NCBI GenBank assembly: GCA_033064195.1
Contig: JARBJD010000331.1
Location: 1 to 64,000 of the forward strand
Length of the DNA stretch: 64,000 nucleotides
Origin: Blattamonas nauphoetae
Lineage: Eukaryota > Preaxostyla > Oxymonadida
Direction of reading: 5' to 3'
Part shown: in pieces, positions 1 to 10,759 of the stretch
Layout of the letters: every line of letters begins with the position of its first letter
Position numbering within the stretch: the first letter of the stretch is position 1
Notes under the pieces: model-generated
What the model was told of the DNA's origin: nothing
Seen by the model: only the letters and a program-made list of their open reading frames with translations
The model's database searches: none
Made by a program: the position numbers and the translations under genes

Positions 1-49
1 AAAGCAACTGATTATCAAATAGAATAATATCAAACTTTATTTTGTATAA

Positions 50-1922
50 ATGAACACTCGACAATTGAATCAACAGCAGATCGATACACTCGTAAATAGA
101 TTACTTCAGAGTACAACACATCTACCAAAATTTATGAAATCAAATGGAGTTCAACAAACATTTTGCCAGTCTATATTGTCAATGATTCACATGGAGAATT
201 TACTGCTAAAGATAACACATATTTTAATGATTGGTTGAATGGTGAATTACCTCCTGATCTATCAACTTATTCAGGACGAAAGTAGTACAACAATTTGTAA
301 AGCAATTCCTAGGAAAACAACAAGTGACTCCAGAGCTGAACAAGCATATAAAGCATATCAAAATATTATTATGAAGCACAAGATATTCACTTTGGACAAT
401 CTTTCTTCATTCCAGCGACATTACCGATGCAAATCCATCTACAAGTTCAACACTTTCGTCATCAATCAGAGTTGGAAAGAAGAGACAGTTAAAACAAAGT
501 CATTCACATCATGAATTTCCAGCGAGGGAGAGACGATACAATGAAGATCTATTTCTGACTATATCACAAGTGCCAGATATCATTTCCAGAAATCCTTCAG
601 AGGTTGTCCGTACTGAACCAACCACAAGGCAAGTACTAGAAATGTTGGAACAAATGAAAGGACTATTCGACTATCAACAAAAGACAATTCAGAAGAAGAA
701 CAAATCAAAGCAGAGAATTCAATAATGGATAATCAACAACGCATGGAACAATTCATCACTAATAAGATTGTAGAGACAAAGAAGATGAACCGAGATATGT
801 TTGTTCTGTCACACATTAGCAGAAGTATTGGTAGTGACGAAACTGATTTCATTCTTGCTCATCCTAAACAAATTCCATTTGGTGGAAGATCATTTCAAGA
901 TTGGTACGAGGAATGTTCATAGATGGAGTCTCGCCAATTCAAAACAAACAACATTGAGAGGAAAGAAACGTGAAGCAATCACTAATGGATCACTATGATT
1001 CCTACTCCGATAGAGAAAATCCAATATCCATTTCGATCAAAGATGCAATTCATGTCAAAGACATCACTGGAGATCCACATCAGACATCAGACAGAAAGAT
1101 TCCTCAGAAATGTGACGACTTACTTTTCTCCCAAGTTTGGATCATGGGAAATTGATCTCGTTTTTATCCAATCACCAACGTCGAAAACAGTACTTCAGAT
1201 TTATCTCTTTGCAATTAACATCAACACCAAATACCTTGTTGTCATTCCAGTTCTGATAAATCATGGAGCAAAGTCAAGACAGCAATCAATGATCTGATTA
1301 ATCATCGTGGAGTTCATGTGAATAACATTCGTGGTGATGGAGAAGCAGCATGGACTAGTATTGAAGCATCAACGTATTTGAGCAACAGAAAGTCAGCACT
1401 TATTTCACAAGCTCACCATTCACAATCACAATTGTCGATCGAGGAACAATCAGAGATGGATTCCAAGACAATGCAACACAATGGCAAATCATTCGCTGAT
1501 GAATCAGATGGTGGAATACTACAACATGACTCCACATCGAGCGTACTGGAATAAATTCACTCCACAACAAGCACAAAACAATAGAGAGATTGAAGCATTG
1601 TATATCTCCATCATGTGAAGAACAATTGAAGAACATCCAAAGACAGACAACACAGATGTTATGGCGATACAAACCAGGAAACATTCTGTTGATTCATCTT
1701 GACTTGAACAAGACAGTTGCCAAGTTTCAGAAGAAGCGAAGACAGTTTCAATTTGTTGGACAATTCATTGAGTACAAACATGGTAATGTAGTAGCTACAC
1801 TATTGAATGGACTCACATGTCTATCTAAGGTAGTAAATGTACCAATCCAACACACAAAGTTTCATGCATACTCAATTGACGACTTAACTCCAGAGTTCAT
1901 TACTGAATTTAATTTGGTGTAA
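50..1922 (+). pseudogene. Polinton integrase (rve type), fossil
   Basis: Remains of a retroviral-type DDE integrase. A segment near 1130-1240 reads like the start of the rve core (FGSWEIDLVFI, then a YLVVIPV strand), and the last 100 codons resemble the chromo-like or SH3-like tail of Polinton integrases (PGNILLIHLDL). The start at 50 is chosen because a T-rich block ending in TATAAATG precedes it. The gene is broken at several places. The assignment rests on the order of core strands and the position at one side of the Polinton gene block. I could not confirm all catalytic residues. Confidence 0.65.
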
Positions 1923-1959
1923 GTATAATAATGTTTCAATTATTTTTATTTCTTCTAAA

Positions 1960-2346
1960 ATGACCCGAAACGATTTAGAAACTTTTGGAAAAGCACTAAA
2001 GATTTTAGAACCATTTGATCCTGAACAGAAATGTTTTGAAACCATCTATGACTTTCAGAGATTTTTGGAAAAGAACAGAAAAGAACTGAACGAATACACC
2101 ACTCAGAAACTGAATAGGATGATTCACATTGATGGATATCGTCTCACAAAAATAAGAGGTGAGATAGCACTTAGGAAGGTTAGTAGTGATAGTACGTGTG
2201 GATCTCATTCATTATCGATTGATCAGAGATTGTCAGACATTGAGGAATCAATTCGAACATTAACAGATACTCTCAGCATGAGGCTTCGAAGTCTTGACGA
2301 GACAATTGGGAATCTAATTCAAGAGCTCTCTGACCCTTCTGATTAA
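1960..2346 (+). CDS. Polinton small protein of unknown function, 128 aa
   Basis: Uninterrupted frame of 128 codons starting with MTRNDLETF, directly after a T-rich block (TTATTTTTATTTCTTCTAAAATG). The protein is charged and probably helical. The last 40 residues (LSDIEESIRTLTDTL, then MRLRSLDETIGNL) have the heptad look of a coiled coil. Its end overlaps the end of the packaging ATPase gene on the other strand by about 30 bp. I do not recognise a family. A short coiled-coil protein between integrase and ATPase could be a structural or regulatory component, but this is a guess. Confidence 0.6.
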   Translation: MTRNDLETFGKALKILEPFDPEQKCFETIYDFQRFLEKNRKELNEYTTQKLNRMIHIDGYRLTKIRGEIALRKVSSDSTCGSHSLSIDQRLSDIEESIRTLTDTLSMRLRSLDETIGNLIQELSDPSD

Positions 2347-3169
2347 TCCATCTTTGTTTATTTCATTAAGTATGACTCCATCGGTATTGTATCGAAGAAT
2401 GATTGCTTCACATTTTGGTTTTCGTTGATATATATTCCAGAAGTGTTGAGTATCAATTGGTGAGTTAAACTGAGGATAGACTCTACTGATTCGTTCTCTA
2501 TTGAATCCTCCAAAGATCCACATTGAATCAATGTTTGACTTCATATCTGCTGACAAACTGAAGAGCTCATGCAACGTCAGAAAGAATGTGAACTTTGGTT
2601 GTCGATTCTCCAGTAATAAGTCCATTATTGTCATTCTATTTTGGATGTTCGACGTTCCCCAAGGATTCTACGACAGTCATCTAGAAGGATAATCGTTTGG
2701 AGATTCTTAACTGAGAAGTCATCAATGTAAAGTGACTCGAACAGTTCATCTCGGCATTCATCTGTTATCTTGTTTTGCCACTGATTGTCAATAATCTCTT
2801 CATAAGCAGCTTTAGACTGAGACAATTCCAACAGAAACGGAAGTGCATCGTCATATTTAACTTTCACATAAGGAACGTTCAGAATTGGTTTGAATTTGTC
2901 GAATGTTGGATCAATGTTCTTATCAGTAACGAATACAAATAAGGAAACAGTTCATTCCTAACCTGAACATTCTGAGCTTGGCAACTTCTCGAAGAGCATT
3001 GAATGTTTTCCCACTTCCTCTGTTTCCAACGAGGACATTAACACTATTACGATTGAAATTTAAGTCTGGATGAATCCTGAGATTGCACTTCATGAGAAAC
3101 ATTCCTACTAGATGCTTCACTTAATTTTGCATTCACATACGCTGTTAGAGACATATTCGATTTGTTCAT
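2314..3169 (-). pseudogene. Polinton packaging ATPase (HerA/FtsK-like), fossil
   Basis: Minus-strand gene starting MNKSNMSLTAYV at 3169. A clear Walker A motif VGNRGSGKT lies about 50 residues in (near 3010-3040), and a hydrophobic strand ending in an acidic pair (TIILLDDCRR, near 2660-2690) fits Walker B. The family is the A32/HerA-FtsK genome-packaging ATPase of Polintons and related viruses, which pumps DNA into capsids. It is the only gene on this strand in the block, and its tail overlaps the neighbouring gene at 2346. The gene is broken at about two or three places. The small size, about 280 codons, is normal for the family. Confidence 0.75.
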
Positions 3170-3227
3170 TTCTGATTGAACTCTAATTAAAAATTACTTT
3201 TGATTTTTATTTTGTATGAAATACACA

Positions 3228-4162
3228 TGACTCAAAAAAGATAGTGTACGAACAATCAGCATCGTTAAGACAACCAAAAGATTCGCAGTGGATACTCAAG
3301 CAGCATTGAAAAAATCTTTGCAGAAGATGATATTAGAACAACAACCAATCGTGCGTGAATTAGTGTTCCATCGGCGTTAGAATACATTGAAAGAAATGAA
3401 CTCAATTGGGAAGTGATCGTGAACAATATGGTAAAGTTCCAGATGTAATGGTCTACGATAAAGAGACTAAAGATCTGGTTGCCGTTAATGGTTTCATGTT
3501 AGCTCCATACACAAATAGACCAGTCAAAGAGACTTACTACTCAATGAATCCAACACCAGAAATGCGAAGACAAAACAAGTACAAAACATTCTATCAAGAG
3601 AATGGAAGGAGAATCAAAGCTGTGCATCGAATTTTGTCAAACATGGTCAATATGAACTACCATCGAATTACAAAGAAATTAGCTATGAAGAAGCAAAGAA
3701 GAAGGACTGAATCAACCATTTGCGATTATGAAGAAACTTGCTGGTGAATGGATGAACAATGTATTAAAGAGATATCGTGCCAACAAAACAAATCCAGTTG
3801 ATATTAGCAAAGGTGTGATTGACAATATTGTGTTCAATTCGATTCAATCCAAAGTTGGTTCAATGTTGTGGGATCAATGGCGTACAGATAATGTTCAAGG
3901 CTACGATAGTACGTCAGAGGAATGGAAGAAAATCAAACAAAGAAAAGACTTTAAAGAACGGGTTTATCCACGATTTTATCAATTGATCGAGAGTGATAAA
4001 ACATATTTGGAACAATTCTTCAATACATATTCATCACAGATATCTACAATTGCGAATGGCATTCAACGTCAAGCCTACAGAACAAGAGATCTCACCACAT
4101 ACCAATCTCAATTGCAGAAACAAATGGGAGAAGTTGAAAGTGAAAATGATAGTGGAGATTAA
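3228..4162 (+). pseudogene. Polinton gene of unknown function (fossil)
   Basis: Coding sequence of about 310 codons in the Polinton block, preceded at 3200-3215 by the T-rich gene-start motif (GATTTTTATTTTGTATG). The product is hydrophilic and rich in Lys, Arg, Gln and Tyr, with a segment GKVPDVMVYDKETKDL and later a helical, Gln-rich end. It is broken at about two places. I do not recognise a domain. The position beside the ATPase is where Polintons often carry a maturation protease or minor virion protein, but I see no clear His-Cys catalytic arrangement. Confidence 0.5.
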
Positions 4163-4196
4163 CAACATAAATATATATTTTTATTTTTATAAAGTG

Positions 4197-5117
4197 ATGC
4201 AACCAATTCTAAGTTGTCAATTTACGAAACACACAAGTTCTTCTTCAGTACCAACATCAATCACCAACAATGTCATCATAGAGGATAGGAGTAAAGCTGG
4301 AGTTGACAATAGATCATCAAATGTCGAAATGGTCTCGCTAGAGGCTTGAACCCTCCTTTGGGGAGAGAACGAGGTCCTTATGAACCACCATTAGAGACAT
4401 ATCCAGGGACCTGAGAAGGATCTGATCGATCAGACCTTCATTGATCAGACCTAATTTTTGTTCTTAACAGACTGTTTCATGAAAAGAGAGTTTACTTTCG
4501 AAAAAACTGTGAAATGAGTCTAATCGACCATTCGAGAGGCTATCTGGTCATAATTGATTGTTTATTGGTTGAATTGAACTGGTACGATGAAGAAAATGAA
4601 GTGAGTAATTGGAAAAAGAGGAAAATCGATAATTCTAATTAGAAACGGATCAGACCTCATTTCTGTGAGGTGATCCATGATCACACCTCATACAGTAAAC
4701 TACAGACCTGATCAGGTCCCTGGACATATCCATCAGCTCCAATTCGATGTCGAACAATTCCACTTCGGGATTTACGGAATCTAATATTACAGCATTCAAA
4801 GATCAACTGTTGCTAGTGTACAAGAATGCATTCGCTTGTGAAAAGAAACTATTGAATAACCTAATTGAACCATCAAAGAAACTGATCACAAACCAAAGTG
4901 ATTTATGTGCACTGATTGCTACACTCACTGGGATCAACGATGTGGTGATCGAATTGATGATTTATCAACAAAATGTTCATGCATTAATGCTCTCCCAGTG
5001 TTTAGAACCATTTTCAAGATCCTTGTTGGTGGAAAAGATATGAGCATTGCCTTCAATGAAGCATACAACACTATTCTCAATTATGGAATTTCATTGACGA
5101 AAGCAATACCCCGTTAG
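4197..5117 (+). pseudogene. Polinton gene of unknown function, interrupted by a MITE
   Basis: Starts with MQPILSCQF after an A/T-rich block (ATATATTTTTATTTTTATAAAG). A 319-bp hAT MITE sits inside it at 4404-4722. The part to the right of the MITE encodes a helical product (KDQLLLVYKNAFACEKKLLNNL) followed by a short segment in another frame up to 5117. No domain is recognised. It is a fossil with a few breaks including the insertion. Confidence 0.45.
4404..4722. mobile_element. hAT-type MITE, 319 bp, inside the Polinton
   Basis: Terminal inverted repeats CAGGGACCTGA at 4404 and its reverse complement TCAGGTCCCTG ending at 4722. Both ends are flanked by the 8-bp direct repeat GACATATC (4396-4403 and 4723-4730). 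Eight-bp target duplications and CAGGG-type ends are hAT hallmarks. The inside has no open frame of note but has several copies of GATCAGACCT or its complement near both ends. It is non-autonomous. Its ends do not match the two TAGGC-ended hAT elements at 41-50 kb, so it belongs to another hAT family. The insertion is younger than the Polinton. Confidence 0.9.
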
Positions 5118-5186
5118 GGCAGAAGTCTCTCATGAGATTATTTCCTCGCTAAAAATATAAATGAATTGATTTTTATTTTTACATAA

Positions 5187-5498
5187 ATGGCACCAGGAAG
5201 TTTCAACAAACTCAAAAATATTGGCAAACAATTCTTTCAATTCATCAAACCTCTAGCTCCAACATTACTTCAAGTCGGTGGTGGATTGCTCTCTCAAACG
5301 AACAGTAAATTTGGACAAACAGCAGGAGGAATTCTTAGTGGATTAGGAGGAATGATGGATTCGTACCAACAGAATAAAGCGATCAATCGAGCACCACAAC
5401 AACCACAGATGATTGAGTACGAACCTCCACGAAATGCTCGGTACGTTAATGATGATATGCCCCAGTCGTCAAACTCAAAGATTCAATTCAAAGGCTAA
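5187..5498 (+). CDS. Polinton small protein, 103 aa, hydrophobic glycine-rich core
   Basis: Uninterrupted frame starting MAPGSFNKLKNIGKQ after the gene-start motif TTTTTATTTTTACATAAATG. A basic, amphipathic N-terminus is followed by a Gly-rich hydrophobic stretch (LLQVGGGLLSQ, then GGILSGLGGMM) and a polar, Gln/Pro-rich tail. The neighbour at 5536 begins with the same MAPG plus amphipathic helix. Small proteins of this kind next to capsid genes recall adenovirus pVI- or pX-like minor virion proteins in Polintons. That is an analogy of size, position and amphipathic start, not a demonstrated homology. Confidence 0.6.
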   Translation: MAPGSFNKLKNIGKQFFQFIKPLAPTLLQVGGGLLSQTNSKFGQTAGGILSGLGGMMDSYQQNKAINRAPQQPQMIEYEPPRNARYVNDDMPQSSNSKIQFKG

Positions 5499-5535
5499 TC
5501 ATTCACTAATGATCAAATATTCTTATTTTACATAA

Positions 5536-5835
5536 ATGGCACCAGGTTGGTTATCAAAATTAGCAGCAGTTGGCAAAAACATACTCAGAGTTGGAGCTCC
5601 ATTTCTGAATCTCATTCCCTTTGTTGGACCAGTAATTTCAAAGATTGCTCAGACAGGTGTTGAGATGATACCAGATGTGAAATCGGATCAGCAAATCCAT
5701 GCAGAAAAGATGGCTCAGTATGAACAAGCAATCAATGAAGGAAATACAGCACTTGCGAACAAACTCAGAGACGAAATACTGAGACTGGAAGAAAAAATGA
5801 AACCTAAAATGAGGAAACCAAAAAAGAAAAAGTAA
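5536..5835 (+). CDS. Polinton small protein, 99 aa, amphipathic N-terminus and basic tail
   Basis: Uninterrupted frame starting MAPGWLSKLAAVGKN, 38 bp after the previous gene, with TCTTATTTTACATAAATG at the start. A hydrophobic segment (APFLNLIPFVGPVISKI) is followed by a charged helix and a very basic C-terminus (MRKPKKKK) that could bind nucleic acid. The shared MAPG start with the gene at 5187 suggests an old duplication or a common processing or targeting signal. A minor virion protein is the likeliest role by context; function is unproven. Confidence 0.6.
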   Translation: MAPGWLSKLAAVGKNILRVGAPFLNLIPFVGPVISKIAQTGVEMIPDVKSDQQIHAEKMAQYEQAINEGNTALANKLRDEILRLEEKMKPKMRKPKKKK

Positions 5836-5859
5836 CTAGAGTTAAATCATTAATGTGAT

Positions 5860-5880
5860 TTTTTATTTTTGTTAAAATGA
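5860..5880 (+). promoter_or_regulatory. T-rich gene-start motif of the Polinton (example site)
   Basis: TTTTTTATTTTTGTTAAAATG. The core TTTTATTTT, 2-10 bp before an A-rich start codon context, recurs before the genes at 50, 1960, 3228, 4197, 5187, 5536, 5877, 7793 and 10305 on the + strand and before the minus-strand genes at 12052, 38703 and 40114. It is absent before host genes in the window. Likely a core promoter or mRNA-start signal of the element. Confidence 0.6.
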
Positions 5881-7746
5881 ACTCGCATATAACACATCTG
5901 ACAAACAAAAGACATGGAGCTTCAACATTGACTGGCAATAGCACTGGATCAATCAAATACACGAGAGATGACATTGGTCAAATACAACAGCAACTAATGT
6001 CTGAACACCACGTTAATTATCTTCTGAATGATGGAGCACACAGTACTTCTATTCAAGAATTGAAACCATCAGAGAATTCACGATTCTATAGAGGACAAGA
6101 GACAATCATTCCATTGACTGGTACTCAAGACATTTGTCAAATTGATGATTCATTCATTACGTTCACAATCACAACCACTTTGAAAGTCAACAATTGGAAC
6201 ATTACCCCAGACAAAGTTGGATCATACTCCAATGAAAGAATATTTATGTTCGTAGGACTTAAGCATTCAGCATCAATCTTTAGTAGATTCACAGTTCTTC
6301 ACAACAATCAAAGAATCATTAGCACTTCAAACAATGATGTCTCAATGGAATCACACATCTACAACATGATTAAACCAAAGAGTCAATTGAGAATCGAAAA
6401 CATTCGCACACTCCTTGGGAAAATGCTTGGAAGCATGATGAATCTGTCGCTGGTGTTTATATTCCATTATCATCTTTCACTACAGTGTCACAAGCTGGTG
6501 CTTTCATGGACACAATTGACGTACCAATTCGTATATCAATCAATCTTGAAGATCTTCTGATTTTCTCAGGGATGACTGACTATCCAAGATGTCTCTTTGG
6601 TGATTTGAAATTGAGTGTTTACATTAATGAGGATGCGTTCGTGTGTTGTCCTGTAAATCCTGAGCTTACTTTGAAAAATACACTTTCATCCTTCTTTAAT
6701 GTTGGCTTAACAAGACCACCAATTCATCATGCGATCGCTGATTGTCACCAACATCGTCCATGGTTTTTCCATTCTCTACTAGCGAACTGCACCAAGAATT
6801 TCGTTCAGATTGGCCAATCATTTAGGATATCAGCAGTGACTCAAGACATTTATTACAACTCAGCAGGAACAGTTGCTAAAGAACCAGAATTTGTCGATCA
6901 GTATATATCATTGAACATTATTGATTACCGCGTTGATGATGTGTATTGCATGAGTGCTGGATTCCAAATGAAAGAAATTGCGAAAGAGAATCTGAAGAAA
7001 ATGTATCAGGATCGTCCAGGAACAATTCCAGCAGAAAAGATCTCGTTCTATCCATTTCAGAAGACACCAACAGCAACAGGAATTGATTGTACTCAGCAAA
7101 TGGTTCTCGTTAATGCCAAGGATATTATGCTCCTCTTCCGTCACTACGATAATGAAGTCACCTGTTTCCACAATCCAATGCAGAAAGATCTTCGAGTGCA
7201 TCTCCTTGACAAATACTATCCAGATAACTGGGACATCAACGATTGGGAGCTCGCTTCTATCAATTTGCATTATCGACTCTCAATCTTGATTCATACCTGA
7301 CTGTTCCTGATGATTTGGAGCGTTCACTGACGGATTCTCTTGTTGAGGAACAACTCGAAGGTGATGGAACATATACTGGAGAAAAAATGACAAGAGTGCG
7401 ACCGATTCATGACAATACTGACTTCCTCTTGTGCTTCTCAACTCAAAGAAGTGGATGTCCGACAAACTGTAATGATTCCATAAGTTCCAGAGGTCAAAAT
7501 ATTCCAGTCACATTGAGATCAAATCCGATTTACCAAGGAGTGATTGACACATACTATAATGTTCTCGATCCAAGTCAAAAGGGTGGTGACATGACAACAT
7601 TTACGCATCCTCCAGCACCGATTCTAGCAACAACTGCAACAACGTGGTGGGTATTACGATTCAGCAATGATATACCGATTGTTGAATACTATCCAAACCA
7701 CACATTGAAAGCACTCCACAAGGAACTTGGAATAATGAAATCCTAA
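5877..7746 (+). pseudogene. Polinton capsid-type protein, copy 1 (fossil)
   Basis: Long coding region of about 620 codons beginning MNSHITHLTNKRHG after ATTTTTTATTTTTGTTAAAATG. The product is beta-rich and related along most of its length to the gene at 8723-10264. Compare YPRCLFGDLKLSVYINEDAFVCCP here with YPNSIFGNLRLRFHLTTDSLVYCP there, and the similar C-terminal blocks (SNPIYQGVIDTYY and GTPIKQGELDPYF). Length, beta-strand pattern and place among virion-type genes fit the double-jelly-roll major capsid protein of Polintons. I cannot exclude that one of the pair is the penton or another coat protein. It is broken at about two or three places. Confidence 0.6.
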
Positions 7747-7792
7747 AACAGTCAAAGAAAATAATGAAATTGTATTTTTTATTTTTCTATAA

Positions 7793-7996
7793 ATGAGAAG
7801 TATCAGATCTAATCAATCCAAACCAACATCGACACTAATTGAACAAATTGAAGTGCAATCGTATATGCCAAAACAGTGGGATTCAGAACCTCATGTCTAT
7901 TCTATTCAAGAAGTACATCCAACAAATCCTCCAATGCCATCAGGGTTCAAAATGTCCAACGGGGACATATCATTACCAAATCCTCTGTTCAATTGA
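7793..7996 (+). CDS. Polinton small protein, 67 aa
   Basis: Short frame starting MRSIRSNQSKPTST, immediately after the gene-start block TATTTTTTATTTTTCTATAAATG. The product is polar and Pro-rich, with no motif recognised. The strong start motif is the main argument that it is a real gene of the element. It lies between the two capsid-type genes. Confidence 0.5.
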   Translation: MRSIRSNQSKPTSTLIEQIEVQSYMPKQWDSEPHVYSIQEVHPTNPPMPSGFKMSNGDISLPNPLFN

Positions 7997-8722
7997 CTTG
8001 GTTCATGCTAAAATTAATTTAAAAGTGGAAGCAGTTGTAAATAAGTCATTCGAAGTTCATAATATGAAGAAAATGACGATGGTTTTTGAGATCCTGTTTT
8101 TTCAAGTATTTCCCTGCCGATCATGAAAAGGGACAAATATATACATGACGAAGTCTTCTTGTATGTAATTTTACAGTGCTGTTGGGATTTGAGGGTTTTT
8201 TCGGCCATCCACACGATTGACGAACAAACACGATGTGAAGTAGGAAACAATCATTAATCATCCTTAAAAAGTACCTAGATGGTTGAAAAAGGAATAAGAT
8301 CTTCATTTGAATATGGTCCATTTCAAAGAAAGCATAGAAGACAGACGTTACAACGAGATTGTCTGAAACAACAGATAGTTTGAAGTCAATTGAACTCTCC
8401 GAACAAGATACGTCTTCACGGAGAAAGGAGTGAGTGCTTGGTCGATCAATATTATCGAATCTCTGTAGAGTGCCAGATCGTGTGATCTACCCATTTTGAT
8501 GAATTTTCACACTTGAAAGCAACATTGGAAAAGAGAGAAGTGACATAATGAATGAAGAAAAGGCATAAATTAACACAGGAGTGCTTTGTCAGGATTTGAT
8601 TCTCCTAAGATCATGAATTGAGTTCTTCAACGTGCCAACAACGCGCGCTCAACGGGGCAAAGTGGTGCCTCCACGTGAGGTCAACGGGAGAAAGAGCGCC
8701 CGTGGCAGGTTTCGAACCCTGA
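7997..8722. other. Non-coding stretch between the two capsid-type genes
   Basis: No convincing coding sequence. The last 100 bp before the next gene are less A/T-rich than the rest of the element, with a GGCAAAGTGGTGCC block and GGTTTCGAACC 53 bp apart that resemble tRNA A and B boxes. The arms do not fold into a cloverleaf, so no tRNA is called. The composition change suggests foreign DNA in the Polinton, but no terminal repeats were found. Confidence 0.35.
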
Positions 8723-10264
8723 ATGCCATGCCGAATCACAGATGAAATTGAAGTTCCATTGTGCTATGACGGTCATGATGTGACTGAGTTTTCGAAGTGT
8801 CATTTACGTATCGATCTCACAGTTACCGTTCCTTATTCGAAACCAACTAGTGCATCTGGGCAATATGTTGGAATGTATGGAATGTTCTACGGATTTAAAT
8901 CATCATCAGATGCAATTCGAGACATGAGACTCATTGATAGTCAAGGAAATATTATTGACAATACACTTCAGAATAATCATGTTCACGAATCATTTCTTTA
9001 TCACACTTTCAAGTCGCATGAAGAGAAAAACAACATGAAGCATTGCTACAGCCTTTGGGAAAATGTCCAGAGAATGGATCCAAGCGTATGTGGATACTAT
9101 CATTGTCCAGTCGATGCTTTTTCTTCAAACATCACATTTACGATACCACTGGTTATTCCATTTGTGAATCTCCTGCCATTAAGTACTTTCGATCAGTATC
9201 CAAATTCCATCTTTGGCAATCTCCGATTGAGATTTCACTTGACAACAGATTCACTTGTGTATTGTCCTATTCGAGTTTCCACAATCGTAAGGAAAACACT
9301 TGAAAACAGTATCGATCAAAATCCAAGTAAATCGATATCAACTCTGTCAAGTCAATCCGAAACAGAATTAATGTACGATGGAGACTTCTCGACATTGACA
9401 CAAGAGTTTACACAGATCGGGAATCCAGTTCAACGAATTCAGTATTTTCAACCAGCATCATCAGGTACTGTGAAATATATCGCTACATCGACAACAATTT
9501 CCACCGTTCTTTCTTCATCAGTTGAAAAAGTCACTTCGATTTGTTATGGATATCAAATCACTGATGCAACAAAGCAATCACTGATCAACACATATTCAAA
9601 GACTCTTTATGTTCTGAAAGCTGAAAGAATTGACACACAGTCATTTCAATCAAAAGCAAATGCAATGGGAGTGAGATCAAACATCAGTATCAAACTCAAC
9701 AATCTCATGAATCTAATGTGCTTATTCCCTGAAAGACCAAACGAGTGTACAGTCTTCAGAAATCCTCAATATGTTGGTCAATTCGAAATGCTTGGATCCA
9801 ACTTCCCTAATTTCCCAATGTCAACAATCTCACCAGAGTTCTATCAAATGATGATGGTGAATGGTGATTTCATTGGATGTTCAGTGACAGAAGAGTTTGA
9901 AAATTCAATTTGTTCCACTCGAGTTTTTCACGACAGAGGAAAAGATTACAAGAGAACAAGACCAGTAACAGAGGCAACTTGTTTCACATTTATGGTTCCA
10001 ACAGATCGAAGCGAAATTGCTGGTGGTGAAGAAGGTATTTCGACAGCAGAATCAGTCAATATTGTCTATAGAGGAACACCAATCAAACAAGGTGAACTTG
10101 ATCCATATTTCACATCAACTCCAGAAGGTCCTCCTCCACCAATTTTGGCATTGCATCAAGCTACATACTGGTTGTTCTGGATTGAAAATGGACAACCACG
10201 AGTTCGATATGTCATTGATCGTCGACTCCAAGAAGCATATGAAGAAGTGAAGAGAGGATATTAA
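8723..10264 (+). CDS. Polinton capsid-type protein, copy 2 (fossil, probably not whole)
   Basis: 513 uninterrupted codons from MPCRITDEIEV. Beta-rich product homologous to the gene at 5877-7746, with shared blocks including IFGNLRLRFHLTTDSLVYCP and the C-terminal PPPILALHQATYWLFW matched by PAPILATTATTWWVLR. It lacks the T-rich gene-start block seen before its neighbours, so the present ATG may not be the original start. The two genes diverged long ago, since identity is low by eye. A Polinton with two double-jelly-roll-like genes in tandem is unusual, because most carry one major capsid and a structurally distinct minor one. Confidence 0.6.
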   Translation: MPCRITDEIEVPLCYDGHDVTEFSKCHLRIDLTVTVPYSKPTSASGQYVGMYGMFYGFKSSSDAIRDMRLIDSQGNIIDNTLQNNHVHESFLYHTFKSHEEKNNMKHCYSLWENVQRMDPSVCGYYHCPVDAFSSNITFTIPLVIPFVNLLPLSTFDQYPNSIFGNLRLRFHLTTDSLVYCPIRVSTIVRKTLENSIDQNPSKSISTLSSQSETELMYDGDFSTLTQEFTQIGNPVQRIQYFQPASSGTVKYIATSTTISTVLSSSVEKVTSICYGYQITDATKQSLINTYSKTLYVLKAERIDTQSFQSKANAMGVRSNISIKLNNLMNLMCLFPERPNECTVFRNPQYVGQFEMLGSNFPNFPMSTISPEFYQMMMVNGDFIGCSVTEEFENSICSTRVFHDRGKDYKRTRPVTEATCFTFMVPTDRSEIAGGEEGISTAESVNIVYRGTPIKQGELDPYFTSTPEGPPPPILALHQATYWLFWIENGQPRVRYVIDRRLQEAYEEVKRGY

Positions 10265-10304
10265 ATCAAACAAATATGAAATTTTATTTTTGTTTAAAAC
10301 AGTA

Positions 10305-10715
10305 ATGGTCAAACGTTATTTCTCTATTCAGAATTCAAACACTGCTCAATTCCCTCCTGATTTTACCAATTCCAGAAAACAAAAATATGTTCACTATCTC
10401 GACTGTAAACTCATTCATGTGAAGGAAGAAAGTGGTGATTCGTCAACAGTCATCTCCAAAGAAATTCCTCAGAATTTCACAATCCATGCTGATTGGATTC
10501 AGACAGATGCGCACAATGATTCTTACGTTGCTTTCTGTAATGAACAGATTGCGAAACGAAAGAAGTGGGAATTAAGCACTCGACAGTCAATAGTGAAGAT
10601 CTGGTTCAAAGACAGTTCAGGTGAATCAATCGAGATGGAGACAACGGAGACAATTAGTGGAAAAATAACCAAAGAGTATTATGAATTTCTGGTTGATCTC
10701 ATGTTGGAATACTAA
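10305..10715 (+). CDS. Polinton protein of unknown function, 136 aa
   Basis: Frame from MVKRYFSIQNSN to LVDLMLEY. The ATG at 10305 is preferred over upstream codons because the block ATTTTATTTTTGTTTAAAACAGTAATG lies right before it. Mixed beta/alpha composition (VHYLDCKLIHVKEE, then SIVKIWFKDSSGE) with no recognised domain. It is the last gene before the terminal repeat. A beta-rich minor virion protein is possible but unsupported. Confidence 0.55.
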   Translation: MVKRYFSIQNSNTAQFPPDFTNSRKQKYVHYLDCKLIHVKEESGDSSTVISKEIPQNFTIHADWIQTDAHNDSYVAFCNEQIAKRKKWELSTRQSIVKIWFKDSSGESIEMETTETISGKITKEYYEFLVDLMLEY

Positions 10716-10759
10716 TGATGACATATATTTTTGTCCGAACCTTAATGAAAAACAAAAAT

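Noticed and set aside
8655-8722. tRNA gene
   Set aside because: Words like GGCAAAGTGGTGCC and GGTTTCGAACC are present, but acceptor, anticodon and T stems do not pair in a cloverleaf on either strand.
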